Source: an archaeon (GTDB lineage: Archaea; Asgardarchaeota; Thorarchaeia; Thorarchaeales; Thorarchaeaceae). From it: DNA of 64,000 nucleotides. The first letter of the stretch is position 1; each line of letters begins with the position of its first letter. Under the pieces are notes generated by a model, which saw nothing but the letters and a program-made list of their open reading frames with translations, did no database searches and was not told where the DNA came from. Position numbers and translations under genes: made by a program. Shown here one piece after another: positions 1 to 7,757 of this stretch. Where the stretch lies: the NCBI GenBank assembly GCA_024275415.1, contig JAJRZD010000020.1, positions 25,821-89,820 on the forward strand, read 5' to 3'.

Positions 1-2
1 CC

Positions 3-650
3 GTGGCAATAGTCTGTTTGCCATTCGAAGTGGAAGGAGCGACAAGAAAGAAGAACGCTAGGCGTGGGTTGAATGCGCTTATGGAGTATGTGGATACCCT
101 TATCGCCATTCCAAACGAGAAGCTCCTGGAAATTGCCCCGGATCTGTCGATGCCAGAGGCGTTCATGGTGGCAGACGAGGTGCTTGTACGTGCGGTGAAG
201 GGCATTGCTGAGTTGATATCAAAGCCAGGATTGGTGAACTTGGACTTTGCAGATGTGAGAACCACGATGAAGAACGGTGGCGTTTCAATCATCGCTCTCG
301 GGGAAGGACAGGGAGAGGAACGTGCTGAAGAGGCGGTATACAACGCTTTGAAGAATCCGCTCATTGATGTTTCAATCGAGAATGCTCGGAACATCCTTGT
401 GAATGTCAGTGGCAGCGCTGATCTCCAATTGATGGAAGTCAAACGGGTAGTAGAGCTGGTGACTGAGCAGGCAAACCCTGATGCAGAAGTAATCTATGGA
501 GCCCTTATTGTTCCCGAGCTTGAGGACAGGCTTCGCGTGACAATCATTGCATCAGGAGTGAGTTCTCCCTACGTATTTGACGCAACTGTCGAACCGGTCC
601 CACCACTTGTGGACGACCTCAAGAACGACCTGGGGATAACCAAACTTTAG
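3..650 (+). CDS. ftsZ: Cell division GTPase FtsZ, C-terminal part (5' end outside window)
   Basis: Tubulin-like GTPase that polymerises into the cytokinetic ring. Only the last 215 or so codons are present; the reading frame is open to the window edge, so the GTG at position 3 is internal and the GTP-binding G-box lies upstream. The visible part begins at the PFxVEGxxR stretch that follows the nucleotide domain, and carries the T7 synergy loop (NLDFADVRTTM), whose Asp residues complete the GTPase site of the next subunit. The C-terminal tubulin-like domain follows and the protein stops soon after it, with no long tail. ftsZ upstream of secE-spt5 is a common archaeal arrangement. Identity is certain; which archaeal paralogue (FtsZ1 or FtsZ2) cannot be told from this fragment. 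Confidence 0.95.
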   Translation: MAIVCLPFEVEGATRKKNARRGLNALMEYVDTLIAIPNEKLLEIAPDLSMPEAFMVADEVLVRAVKGIAELISKPGLVNLDFADVRTTMKNGGVSIIALGEGQGEERAEEAVYNALKNPLIDVSIENARNILVNVSGSADLQLMEVKRVVELVTEQANPDAEVIYGALIVPELEDRLRVTIIASGVSSPYVFDATVEPVPPLVDDLKNDLGITKL

Positions 651-674
651 TTGTAATGATGGTTGCTCAGCAAG

Positions 675-684
675 GGTTAAAAGT
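675..684 (+). promoter_or_regulatory. TATA-like box before secE
   Basis: The segment GGTTAAAAGT lies in the gap between ftsZ and secE, roughly 50-80 bases before the two candidate secE starts. It suggests that secE-spt5 can be transcribed separately from ftsZ. This rests on sequence resemblance only. Confidence 0.35.
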
Positions 685-737
685 ACACATATGCTGAAAC
701 CATTTCATTCAATGAGCTGTGAAACGAACACAGTTCA

Positions 738-944
738 ATGAAGGATAGTGAGCTAACAATGGGAATCGGCGGGTTCATCAAAGAAAGCAGACGTATATTG
801 AAACTTGCTACAAAGCCAGCCAGAGGCGAGCTTTGGATGAGTACAAAGGTCAGTATCCTTGCAATGTTCGCGGTAGGCTTGCTAAGTTTCGTCATCCAAA
901 TTCTGATGACTCTTATTACCTCTCAGTGGGGCGTACAAAGCTAG
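738..944 (+). CDS. secE: Preprotein translocase subunit SecE (Sec61 gamma)
   Basis: Small tail-anchored subunit that clamps the SecY channel in the cytoplasmic membrane. The 68-residue product has an amphipathic N-terminal helix (FIKESRRILKLATKPARGE), typical of archaeal and eukaryotic Sec61-gamma, and one hydrophobic C-terminal segment at about residues 37-60. The ATG at 738 has no clear ribosome site; the in-frame ATG at 759 sits behind GGATAGTGAG and would give a 61-residue protein of more usual length, so the start is uncertain. It stands directly before spt5, as in most archaea. Confidence 0.9.
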   Translation: MKDSELTMGIGGFIKESRRILKLATKPARGELWMSTKVSILAMFAVGLLSFVIQILMTLITSQWGVQS

Positions 945-975
945 AATCCTCCGGGCCAGAAAGGGAGGCCAATAC

Positions 976-1653
976 TTGCAGGTAAGAACCAGTATCTATG
1001 CGGTCAGAACCACAATTGGACAGGAAAGAGGTGTCACAGACCTCATCAAAACAGCAGTAGAAGGTGAAACTGATGTGTATGCATGCCCATGGTGTGCAGA
1101 GGAGTTCCCTTCAGAAAGAGATACTAAGACCCATATGAAGTCCTGTAAGAAAGCGAAGAAGACCGGCGAACCCAAACTCATTTCAAGAAATCAGCTCCTT
1201 GGGCGTGTAAAAGCGATCCTCGTCCCTGAAACCCTCCGGGGTTACGTGTTCCTAGAAACCCTCGAATTCAGAGATGTGGAGATTGCAATCTCTGGAGTGC
1301 CACATGTCCGTGGCAGAGTAGGCGGGAAGGTTTCATTTGAGGAGATAGACAAGTTCCTTGTACCACCACCAGCTGCGGAGGGTCTTGGAACTGGAGATGT
1401 TGTCGAGCTTACATCAGGCCCCTTCAAGGGAGAACGAGCAAGGATTACTCGTGTGGATACTGCAAAGGAAGAACTTATCGTCGAACTTCTCGATAGCCCA
1501 CACACAATTCCTCTAAGAACTCATGCTGACTTTGTCAAGATTGTCGAGAAAGCCCAGAAAGACGAAGCCTTTGGGGACGCAGAAGAGGATGGAGTGTCCG
1601 ACACAGAGAAAGACGAGTTTGATGACGAAGACTCATTCTGGGCACAGGAATAG
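976..1653 (+). CDS. spt5: Transcription elongation factor Spt5 (NusG) with inserted zinc finger
   Basis: Spt5 binds the RNA polymerase clamp with Spt4, raises processivity and links transcription to ribosomes. The NGN domain begins at residue 6 (SIYAVRTTIGQE) and resumes at about residue 73 (VKAILVPETLRGYVFLE). Between these halves is an extra stretch of about 45 residues holding CPWC-x12-HMKSC (Cys37, Cys40, His53, Cys57), a classical C2HC zinc finger with a basic flank. A KOW domain follows at about 135-175 (GDVVELTSGPFKGERARI), then a very acidic tail of about 35 residues. The usual archaeal protein is about 145-160 residues; this one is 225. The TTG start is chosen because GGGAGG stands 8 bases upstream. 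Identity is certain; the finger is unusual and reported separately. Confidence 0.94.
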   Translation: MQVRTSIYAVRTTIGQERGVTDLIKTAVEGETDVYACPWCAEEFPSERDTKTHMKSCKKAKKTGEPKLISRNQLLGRVKAILVPETLRGYVFLETLEFRDVEIAISGVPHVRGRVGGKVSFEEIDKFLVPPPAAEGLGTGDVVELTSGPFKGERARITRVDTAKEELIVELLDSPHTIPLRTHADFVKIVEKAQKDEAFGDAEEDGVSDTEKDEFDDEDSFWAQE

Positions 1654-1763
1654 ACAATAGCACTCGTACAGCCTAATGTTCTATCGCAATAGAGAGCTTG
1701 TACAGATCATTCGCGTCTATACCGGTCGTGATTCACGGCTGAGCCTATGACCAGTCCGCAAGT

Positions 1764-1773
1764 CTTTTAAAAC
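1764..1773 (+). promoter_or_regulatory. TATA box of the ribosomal L11-L1-L10-P1 operon
   Basis: CTTTTAAAAC is the best TATA-like element in the 307-base gap between spt5 and the uL11 gene. Initiation about 25 bases downstream (near 1795-1800) would give a leader of about 165 bases, which is long for an archaeal mRNA and contains the inverted repeat described in the next entry. Confidence 0.5.
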
Positions 1774-1814
1774 AATGGAATTCGATTGCATCTACTCCTT
1801 AATGGGACATGGAG

Positions 1815-1891
1815 CTAGACTGCCATGTCAGGGGTGAAGAAAGTGACAATTGATGCAGCAGACCGACATAAGGTTCCGCAGTCTAGTTTTT
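1815..1891 (+). promoter_or_regulatory. Inverted repeat plus T-run in the ribosomal operon leader
   Basis: CTAGACTGC (1815-1823) and GCAGTCTAG (1878-1886) are perfect 9-base complements 54 bases apart, directly followed by TTTTT (1887-1891). In RNA this would close a long stem-loop just before a U-run, the shape of an attenuator or structured autoregulatory leader. The enclosed segment could also encode a short peptide (ATG at 1824, stop near 1895), but its ribosome site is poor. Ribosomal protein operons of this type are often controlled by L1 binding to mRNA, so a regulatory role is plausible but unproven. Confidence 0.45.
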
Positions 1892-1960
1892 GTCCTTGAG
1901 GTCGCCAAGATCGGGGTGTTATTCATCACGAGTACACTGCATCTGGAGTCGTGAACGAGA

Positions 1961-2461
1961 ATGAGTGAAAAAATAACAGTTAGCGCTCTTGTTGAAGGCG
2001 GAAAGGCATCAGGCGGCCCACCGATTGGTCCTGCTCTAGGTCCAACTGGTGTCAATATATTCCAGGTCGTGCAAAAAATCAACGAGGTGACCCAGCCCTA
2101 TGCAGGGTTGAAGGTTCCTGTTGATATTATCGTGAATCAGGAAACCAAAGAGTTTGAGGTTGTTGTAGGGATTCCACCTACTAGTGCCCTCATCCTGAAA
2201 GAAGTTGGAGCACCAAAAGGGTCTGGGGAGCCAAACGTGCAAATTGTAGGCAATCTAACTGTGGACCAGTTAAAGAGCGTAGCAAAGGCCAAGTCTGAAG
2301 ACCTTTCAGCTTTGACAATGAAATCTGCTGTAATGATCATTTCTGGCACTTGTGTATCAATGGGAGTCACTATTGAAGGCAAATCAGCCAAGGAGTTCCA
2401 AAAGGAGATCCGTGAGGGTATTTGGGATGCACAACTGGACGAGCCGCTGAGGGAGGAATAG
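1961..2461 (+). CDS. rpl11: Large-subunit ribosomal protein uL11
   Basis: uL11 binds the GTPase-associated centre of 23S rRNA together with the uL10/P1 stalk. The N-terminal domain shows the family motif GGKASGGPPIGPALGPTGVN at about residues 13-32; the C-terminal RNA-binding domain follows at about 70-150, including the stretch from VDQLKSVAKAKS to CVSMGVTIEG. The length of 166 residues is normal for archaea. It is the first gene of the four-gene stalk operon and ends 4 bases before the uL1 gene. Confidence 0.97.
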   Translation: MSEKITVSALVEGGKASGGPPIGPALGPTGVNIFQVVQKINEVTQPYAGLKVPVDIIVNQETKEFEVVVGIPPTSALILKEVGAPKGSGEPNVQIVGNLTVDQLKSVAKAKSEDLSALTMKSAVMIISGTCVSMGVTIEGKSAKEFQKEIREGIWDAQLDEPLREE

Positions 2462-2465
2462 AGCA

Positions 2466-3122
2466 ATGTCATACAATATCGATTCAATAGAATCCGCAGT
2501 GGCCGAGGCCAGAGCCAAAGGTACTGAAAGAGGTATCAAATTCGAGCAGAGCTTCGATCTTGCAGTCAACTTTCGAAAGAAAGAACTGGATGTTTCAAAG
2601 CCAGAGAACAGACTGAATCAGGAACTCATCCTGCCAAACACGCTCTTCCCACCCGCAAAGGTTTGTGCCTTTGGCGATGGAGAATTCGCTGAGAAGGCAT
2701 TGGCAGCTGGTGTTGAACGGGTTGTTTCAAAGGATGAGATTCCGAAGATCGCAGAGGAGAAGAAAGTGAGAAAGACCCTTGCAAAAGGCTATGACTTTTT
2801 CATTGCGGTGACCGATGCGATGCCTCTGGTCGGTCGGTATCTTGGTCAGGCACTCGGACCTAGAGGGAAGATGCCAAGACCATTGCCGCCACAAGCGGAT
2901 CTCGGACCGGTCGTCAGTCAGTACCAACGTACAGTACGCATCAGAATGAGGAACACTCCTACGTTCCATGTGAAAGTGGGTCATGTCACCATGAGTGACA
3001 GAGATATCGCGGACAACATTGTTGCAGTACTGGACTTTGTGAGGGGCAAGGAGCTCTTCGAAAGAATAGGCAGCGTCGTGGTAAAGACCACCATGGGGCC
3101 GGCAGTACAGGTGTCCTATTAG
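2466..3122 (+). CDS. rpl1: Large-subunit ribosomal protein uL1
   Basis: uL1 forms the mobile L1 stalk that moves deacylated tRNA from the E site and, in many archaea, represses its own operon by binding mRNA. The 218-residue product contains the family signature around LGPRGKMPRPLPP (residues about 130-142) and FHVKVGHVTMSDRDIADN (about 162-179). It starts 4 bases after uL11 and is followed 12 bases later by uL10, so translation is probably coupled across the operon. Confidence 0.97.
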   Translation: MSYNIDSIESAVAEARAKGTERGIKFEQSFDLAVNFRKKELDVSKPENRLNQELILPNTLFPPAKVCAFGDGEFAEKALAAGVERVVSKDEIPKIAEEKKVRKTLAKGYDFFIAVTDAMPLVGRYLGQALGPRGKMPRPLPPQADLGPVVSQYQRTVRIRMRNTPTFHVKVGHVTMSDRDIADNIVAVLDFVRGKELFERIGSVVVKTTMGPAVQVSY

Positions 3123-3134
3123 AGGTGAAGATGA

Positions 3135-4157
3135 ATGAGTGTATATGAACGCCATATCCCCCAATGGAAAATCAATCAGGTCGAGGAACTAGCGAAAACC
3201 ATCAAGAAAAGCGGGATGGTAGGGCTAGTCAATGTCGAAGGAGTTGGAGCGAAACAGCTCGACGGCATCCGTTCCAGCCTGAGAGGTTCTGCGAGGATCA
3301 AAATGGCTCGGAATACGTTGATGCTCAGAGCACTTGACGCATCCAAGTTGAAAGGGATTGAAGATCTCAAAAGATTCGTCAGGGGACCTGTAGCATTCAT
3401 CTTCAGTGACCAAGACCCTTTTGTTCTAAGCAAGTTCCTAAGCGACAATAAGACAGCAGCCCCTGCTAAAGGTGGACAGATCGCACCCAAGGATATCATC
3501 ATACCAGCCATGAATACCGGTGTTGCACCAGGTCCTTTCATCAGCGAACTGGCTGCACTGAAGATACCTTCACGAGTTAAAGGAGGCGTCATTCATGTTA
3601 CTGAAGACACAGTGGTAGTCAAGGAAGGTGAAGTGATATCAAATGCTATGGCACAGATGTTATCAAGACTTGGGATAGAACCGATGGAACTACAATTGAA
3701 ACTTGTTGCAGCATTTACCGAAGGGATGGTGATGTCTGCTGAGAGCTTCGATATCAGCCTTGACGATCTGCTCCAACAATTCATTACAGGGCACCAGTAC
3801 GCAGTCAATCTTTCAGTCAATGCAGGATATCCCACATCTGAAACAATCACAATGATCATTGCGAAAGCAGACAGGGACGCAAGAACCTTGGCTCTTGAGG
3901 TCGGGTTCTTCACGCCAGATTTGCTGAATGAGTTCCTGATAAAAGCGAACTCGGAAGCCTTCGCATTAGCAGCTATCGTTTCGGAAAAGGATCCAAACGC
4001 GATACCCTCCGAGATTCTTGATCAGGTCAAGGCTGTAGCAGCCGCTGCGACATCTGTGGTAACAGATACCAGCCCCGCTGAAGACAAACCTGAGGAGGAA
4101 GATGAGGAGGAAGAAGAAGAAGAAGCCGTTGCAGGTCTAGGAGGCCTGTTTGGCTAA
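3135..4157 (+). CDS. rpl10: Large-subunit ribosomal protein uL10 (P0)
   Basis: Base of the ribosomal stalk; it binds 23S rRNA with uL11 and carries several P1 (L12) dimers that recruit translation factors. The rRNA-binding domain occupies about residues 1-110, followed by the archaeal/eukaryotic insertion domain (about 110-185) and helical P1-binding spines. The acidic tail (a run of Glu/Asp) ends in AVAGLGGLFG, the conserved factor-binding peptide shared with P1. Length (340 residues) is normal for archaeal P0. The start ATG follows AGAGGTGAAG. Confidence 0.97.
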   Translation: MSVYERHIPQWKINQVEELAKTIKKSGMVGLVNVEGVGAKQLDGIRSSLRGSARIKMARNTLMLRALDASKLKGIEDLKRFVRGPVAFIFSDQDPFVLSKFLSDNKTAAPAKGGQIAPKDIIIPAMNTGVAPGPFISELAALKIPSRVKGGVIHVTEDTVVVKEGEVISNAMAQMLSRLGIEPMELQLKLVAAFTEGMVMSAESFDISLDDLLQQFITGHQYAVNLSVNAGYPTSETITMIIAKADRDARTLALEVGFFTPDLLNEFLIKANSEAFALAAIVSEKDPNAIPSEILDQVKAVAAAATSVVTDTSPAEDKPEEEDEEEEEEEAVAGLGGLFG

Positions 4158-4178
4158 GAGTATAAAGAGGTAGTAAAA

Positions 4179-4487
4179 ATGGAGTACGTATACGCAGCAC
4201 TTCTGCTCCACAAAGCAGGCAAGGACCTTAAGGCCAAAGCTTTGGAAGATGTTCTCACCGCAGCTGGTGTGACTCCTGACAAAGGTCGGGTCAAGGCACT
4301 GCTGGCAGCTCTTGATGGCGTGGACATTGATGAGGCACTGAAGAGTGCAGCAGCAATGCCTGTCGCAGCAGCCCCTGTAGCCGCAGGTGGTACAGCTGAA
4401 GCAGCTCCTGCAGCCGAGGAGAAGAAGGAAGAAGAAAAAGAGGAAGAAGAAGAGGAAGTCGCAGGACTCGGAAGCCTCTTCGGATAA
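4179..4487 (+). CDS. rpl12: Ribosomal stalk protein P1 (archaeal L12)
   Basis: Acidic stalk protein that dimerises through its helical N-terminus and contacts elongation factors with its C-terminal tip. The first 60 residues are the dimerisation domain ([15 protein letters not shown] and so on), followed by an Ala/Pro hinge, a Lys/Glu-rich linker and the conserved end VAGLGSLFG. It is the last gene of the stalk operon, 21 bases after uL10. Size (102 residues) is typical. Confidence 0.96.
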   Translation: MEYVYAALLLHKAGKDLKAKALEDVLTAAGVTPDKGRVKALLAALDGVDIDEALKSAAAMPVAAAPVAAGGTAEAAPAAEEKKEEEKEEEEEEVAGLGSLFG

Positions 4488-4649
4488 TTAGACTCGGTTC
4501 ATTCCGGGTCTGGTTTCGTCCTCTAGAATATATGGGCAGTCGGGTAGCAAACCCGCTTGCCCCAAGTTCATTTTTATCCATTATCATTTCCGATTGTCTG
4601 AAAATGGTTGTCCAACAGATAAAAAAGTGATAGATCTGAAGGAGAGTCT

Positions 4650-5432
4650 GTGATAATCGTATATCATCCCTCTATGAGAGAATCGTACGATGGGACTCCT
4701 GCGGGTGCTCCTAGGAGGTTGGAAACCTCAATTGAGATACTTGAGAACCATGGAAACTACGAGCTTGTGATAGCAAGGGAAGCCTCTGAGGAGGAGATAC
4801 TTCGGGCCCATACAGCCGAGCATCTCAGGAAAGTACAAAGAGAAAGCGAGTCATACCAAGACGAACGCCTATCTTTGATGGCATCACTTGCTGCGGGAGG
4901 AGCTATTATGACGGCAGAAACCGCCATGAGAGGCGAGCCATGTTTCGGACTATTGCGTCCACCGGGACATCATGCATCAGCTGCATCATATTGGGGATTC
5001 TGTTATTTCAACAACCTAGCCATATCATTGCTTCATCTGAAGGCTGTTGTATTAATCAGGTCTGCATATATCATCGACTTCGACCTTCACACGGGGGACG
5101 GAACCATCGATATCCTTGGCGATGACCCGGGTTTCATAATCCATAACCCCAGTGGCGATGGTGATGAGGAGTTTCTCGCGGACATCAGGGACAGGTTGGA
5201 TTCTTCTCCGCCAGTAGATATCATCGCTGCCTCTGCCGGGTTCGATCAATACGAAGATGACTGGGGAGGGAATCTGTCCACACATGCATTCTACGAGATT
5301 GGCCGATTGATGTTTGACTTCGCAAGAAGGAACTGTCAGGGAAGACGGTATGGTATCTTGGAGGGAGGCTATAACTTCACAGATTTAGGAAAGAACGTTC
5401 TTGCGTTCTGCAATGGGCTTCAAGGCAAATGA
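4650..5432 (+). CDS. Histone deacetylase-family amidohydrolase (Class II-like, AcuC/AphA group)
   Basis: Zinc-dependent hydrolase of acetyl-lysine or acetylated polyamines. The catalytic set is recognisable: the RPPGHHA motif with the paired His (about residues 101-107), the metal ligands in DFDLHTGDGT (about 143-152), a third Asp in ASAGFD, and the transition-state Tyr in LEGGYN near the C-terminus. At 260 residues it is shorter than most members (300-370), mainly by loop trimming. GTG start behind AAGGAGAG. It stands alone after the ribosomal operon with its own intergenic space. The substrate cannot be told from sequence; histone, polyamine and Alba-type protein deacetylation are all possible. 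Confidence 0.85.
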   Translation: MIIVYHPSMRESYDGTPAGAPRRLETSIEILENHGNYELVIAREASEEEILRAHTAEHLRKVQRESESYQDERLSLMASLAAGGAIMTAETAMRGEPCFGLLRPPGHHASAASYWGFCYFNNLAISLLHLKAVVLIRSAYIIDFDLHTGDGTIDILGDDPGFIIHNPSGDGDEEFLADIRDRLDSSPPVDIIAASAGFDQYEDDWGGNLSTHAFYEIGRLMFDFARRNCQGRRYGILEGGYNFTDLGKNVLAFCNGLQGK

Positions 5433-5482
5433 TTTAGTGAGTTTATTACACCAAGCGAGGGATGTAGTCACAGTGATGTGAA

Positions 5483-5734
5483 TTGCTTCCAGTTATGCTC
5501 CAAAGTCCTATATCAGATTTCATGGCTCTGATTTCGGCATATTTCGCGGAAATCTGGGAGTTCTTGATATTCATAGGCAGGGTTTCAGGGGTCGTTATCG
5601 TGCTTATCGGTGCCATCTTGTGGTTCACCGATGTAAATCCAGGCCGCGGAAAAGGTCTCGTCGCTAGTGGGATATTGCTTTCCATCGTAGTGCAATACTT
5701 CGTGATGTATCCCCCGGCATTCACAATCGTTTAA
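5483..5734 (+). CDS. Small two-segment membrane protein, function unknown
   Basis: An 83-residue hydrophobic protein with two likely membrane helices (about residues 29-48 and 58-77) separated by a short charged turn (DVNPGRGKG). Its core, from VIVLIGAILWF to ASGILLSIVVQYF, resembles the end of the membrane protein at 55330-55848 (IVVGAILYF, then VRGVILAAVLSFVYV), so the two may be distant relatives. The TTG start has no strong ribosome site; an internal ATG (codon 5 or 14) is an alternative. No function is recognised. Confidence 0.5.
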   Translation: MLPVMLQSPISDFMALISAYFAEIWEFLIFIGRVSGVVIVLIGAILWFTDVNPGRGKGLVASGILLSIVVQYFVMYPPAFTIV

Positions 5735-5853
5735 TAGAACCTTAAATCGGATTCATGCTACCTTTCTATGGTGGATGCACAGGCTTCACATTTTTCCACT
5801 CAATCTGAGGACATCTGTCCTCGCCCCCATTTTATTTTTGGTTCCATGCGGAA

Positions 5854-5863
5854 AGGTTTATGA
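5854..5863 (+). promoter_or_regulatory. TATA-like box before tRNA-Arg
   Basis: AGGTTTATGA stands about 27 bases before the first base of the tRNA, the normal archaeal spacing from TATA element to start site. The rest of the gap from 5735 holds no gene that I can support. Confidence 0.4.
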
Positions 5864-5889
5864 CGGAACTGGTCGGAGCAAAAACGCGC

Positions 5890-5995
5890 GGGCCCGTTGC
5901 CTAGTCTGGATCTGAAGCACATGACTTCAGGGGATTGATAGGGCGCTAGCCTTCTAAGTTAGAGGTCGCGCGTTCGAATCGCGCCGGGCCCACCA
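5890..5995 (+). tRNA. tRNA-Arg (anticodon UCU) with D-loop intron, CCA encoded
   Basis: The acceptor arms GGGCCCG (5890-5896) and CGGGCCC (5985-5991) pair fully and are followed by A73 and an encoded CCA. The anticodon stem CTAGC/GTTAG (one G-U pair) encloses CTTCTAA, giving anticodon TCT, which reads AGA/AGG. The T-arm is GCGCG-TTCGAAT-CGCGC. The D-arm pairs GCCT with GGGC, but only when a 28-base block in the D-loop is removed. Without that block the sequence matches an ordinary archaeal tRNA-Arg(UCU) closely. Confidence 0.92.
5912..5939 (+). other. Non-canonical tRNA intron in the D-loop of tRNA-Arg
   Basis: A 28-base block lies between the conserved GGAT of the D-loop and the A21 that precedes the 3' side of the D-stem. 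It contains CTGAAG and CTTCAG, which form a 6-base stem, as expected inside an archaeal bulge-helix-bulge intron. Because GAT occurs at both junctions, the exact boundaries may shift by up to three bases; the length stays 28. Confidence 0.75.
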
Positions 5996-6037
5996 CCATG
6001 TTTCTTACCTCTTTTTGGTTCTGCACATGATGATATG

Positions 6038-7753
6038 TTAGGAGAAATCGAAGGCATGCTTCAACCATTCTGGAAGAGTAAAATCCAGCTCGCATTCGAT
6101 CTCCTCAATACTTGAAAGGAAGGGCTTTCGTTTGACCCGCGCTGCTCGCTTAGCGCCAATCCCTGGAATCGCTTTCCATTGAAACAATGATGTCGACCTT
6201 GGTCTGATGGGGTATGGCAACACCTTGAGTGATCGGGGTCCGTGGTCGATGACTACCCCATCGATACAATCATGAATCCCTTCGCCATTAGGCATATGAC
6301 AGAGGAGAGGGTATGTCCCGAGCTGACGGAGAAGGATTGTATTGCCTTCCTGATGTTCTACATAGAGGGAGGGAAGAATCGTTCCGTGGGGTACAACCCA
6401 CTTTATCATTTCAGTATCAATTTCCTGTCGTATTTGCTCTTTGTGCCTGTAGAACAGATTCCGCTTTATCTTGCTCCCCTTTACGCCATCTAGACGGGTA
6501 TTCTCGAACCCAATGACCTGTCGAATGTTTATCCTCCGGACAATTAATCTCTCATTGACAAGGAGTTTCAGGAACTCCATGTTGTGCTCAATCGTCCGTT
6601 CGGACTCACCAGGTAGCCCATAGAGCAGATTGATTCCTGGAAGTAGATGTGGCACACCCAGATGGTCACGTGCATTCCCAATCCCCACCAGGGTTCTGAT
6701 GGCATGAAGAACCTCGTCGGGAGATGCCTTGAGGTTGTTTCGTCTGATCACCTCTGGATCGAGAGATTCTACTCCAAGGGCTGCAACATCCCCAGAAGTG
6801 TGGTATCTCATGACAACCTTGGCAGCCCGTTTGCTCTCTTCTGGATGGTGAGCGATTGTACCAGGATTCACATTATCGATATGAAGCACTTCCAATCGGG
6901 GTGCAACTCTGCGGATTCCTGAGAACATCTCTTCAAGTACCTCGGGGTTAGGTACTGGGAACTCTTCGGAACCCATCTCCTTGGATCCATATGAGAACAA
7001 GTCAGCCTGTTTGCCAATCCGAAAGGCACGCACTCCGACAGAATACAGGGCCTCGATCTCTTTCACTATGTCATTTGGAGGTCGCTGCTGAGGTGTGCCG
7101 TACAATGGCTCAGTGCAGAAAGAGCACCCCCCAGTGATGAACCTAGGGCATCCTCTGTAGGTTTCAATTTCTGCGATGATATATCCACGGTTGACGTTTG
7201 GATGCTGCCGAACGATAGGCGCTCCTTTAATAGCTACTTCTCGGATAATTTCGGGAGTGGCGGGGGTGATTGTCGATAAGGCATCCTCCACTGACAGATG
7301 CCCTGATACGATGCTTGAAATGACCATCTCAGGGTCACCAGGGATCACAAAATCCACAGGTGGTGAAAGAAGCTTCGAGGTGACGGCAATCCTACCTCCT
7401 TCGATGCCACATCCAAAATTGGCCCATGGTCCTACTAAGATCGAGGTCGTCGAGTCCAAACGTCGGTCGGAGAAAAGTGTCTTCGTTTCTCTGACAGATA
7501 TAGGGGTGCCCCCAACGTATTTCCCGGGCACTATCATCCCTGCAATGAGGATTACCAAATCACAAGTGCTCCAAGTGTCAATGGCACGATCAAAGCTCGT
7601 TCGAACCTCATCAATTGTGCTATAGAGAACCTCAGCACGGGGATGATGATTCCACACAGCACCTGCGATGTATCGTGGATACATGCTGACATAGGGAGGG
7701 ACACCGAGGACTGTTGGCTCATCCACATATCCATCAACAATGGCAATTCTCAC
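6038..7753 (-). CDS. Archaeal radical SAM protein with C-terminal helix-hairpin-helix (COG1031 type)
   Basis: Radical SAM enzyme of unknown reaction. The N-terminal part (about 1-180) resembles a Rossmann-like binding domain. The cluster motif is CPRFITGGCSFC, that is C-x7-C-x2-C rather than the usual C-x3-C-x2-C; this spacing fits the COG1031 family as I know it. The barrel follows (LLYGLPGE and ALGVESLDPEVIRRNN are typical), and the end has a DNA-binding-like helix-hairpin-helix, IPGIGAKRAARVKRK. The GTG at 7753 is preferred: it lies 4 bases after the ThiL-like stop with GGGATGGG upstream. A TTG at 7804 would add 17 residues and overlap that gene. The HhH suggests a nucleic acid substrate, but this is inference. 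Confidence 0.8.
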   Translation of the reverse strand: MRIAIVDGYVDEPTVLGVPPYVSMYPRYIAGAVWNHHPRAEVLYSTIDEVRTSFDRAIDTWSTCDLVILIAGMIVPGKYVGGTPISVRETKTLFSDRRLDSTTSILVGPWANFGCGIEGGRIAVTSKLLSPPVDFVIPGDPEMVISSIVSGHLSVEDALSTITPATPEIIREVAIKGAPIVRQHPNVNRGYIIAEIETYRGCPRFITGGCSFCTEPLYGTPQQRPPNDIVKEIEALYSVGVRAFRIGKQADLFSYGSKEMGSEEFPVPNPEVLEEMFSGIRRVAPRLEVLHIDNVNPGTIAHHPEESKRAAKVVMRYHTSGDVAALGVESLDPEVIRRNNLKASPDEVLHAIRTLVGIGNARDHLGVPHLLPGINLLYGLPGESERTIEHNMEFLKLLVNERLIVRRINIRQVIGFENTRLDGVKGSKIKRNLFYRHKEQIRQEIDTEMIKWVVPHGTILPSLYVEHQEGNTILLRQLGTYPLLCHMPNGEGIHDCIDGVVIDHGPRSLKVLPYPIRPRSTSLFQWKAIPGIGAKRAARVKRKPFLSSIEEIECELDFTLPEWLKHAFDFS

Positions 7754-7757
7754 GGGT

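Noticed and set aside
677..895. Open frame opposite secE on the minus strand
   Set aside because: It lies wholly opposite secE and the gap before it, and the product has no recognisable feature.
1824..1898. 24-codon frame in the uL11 leader
   Set aside because: The ribosome site is weak and the segment is better explained as a structured leader; kept only as a remark.
2727..3164. 145-codon frame opposite the uL1 gene
   Set aside because: Antisense shadow of a highly conserved gene.
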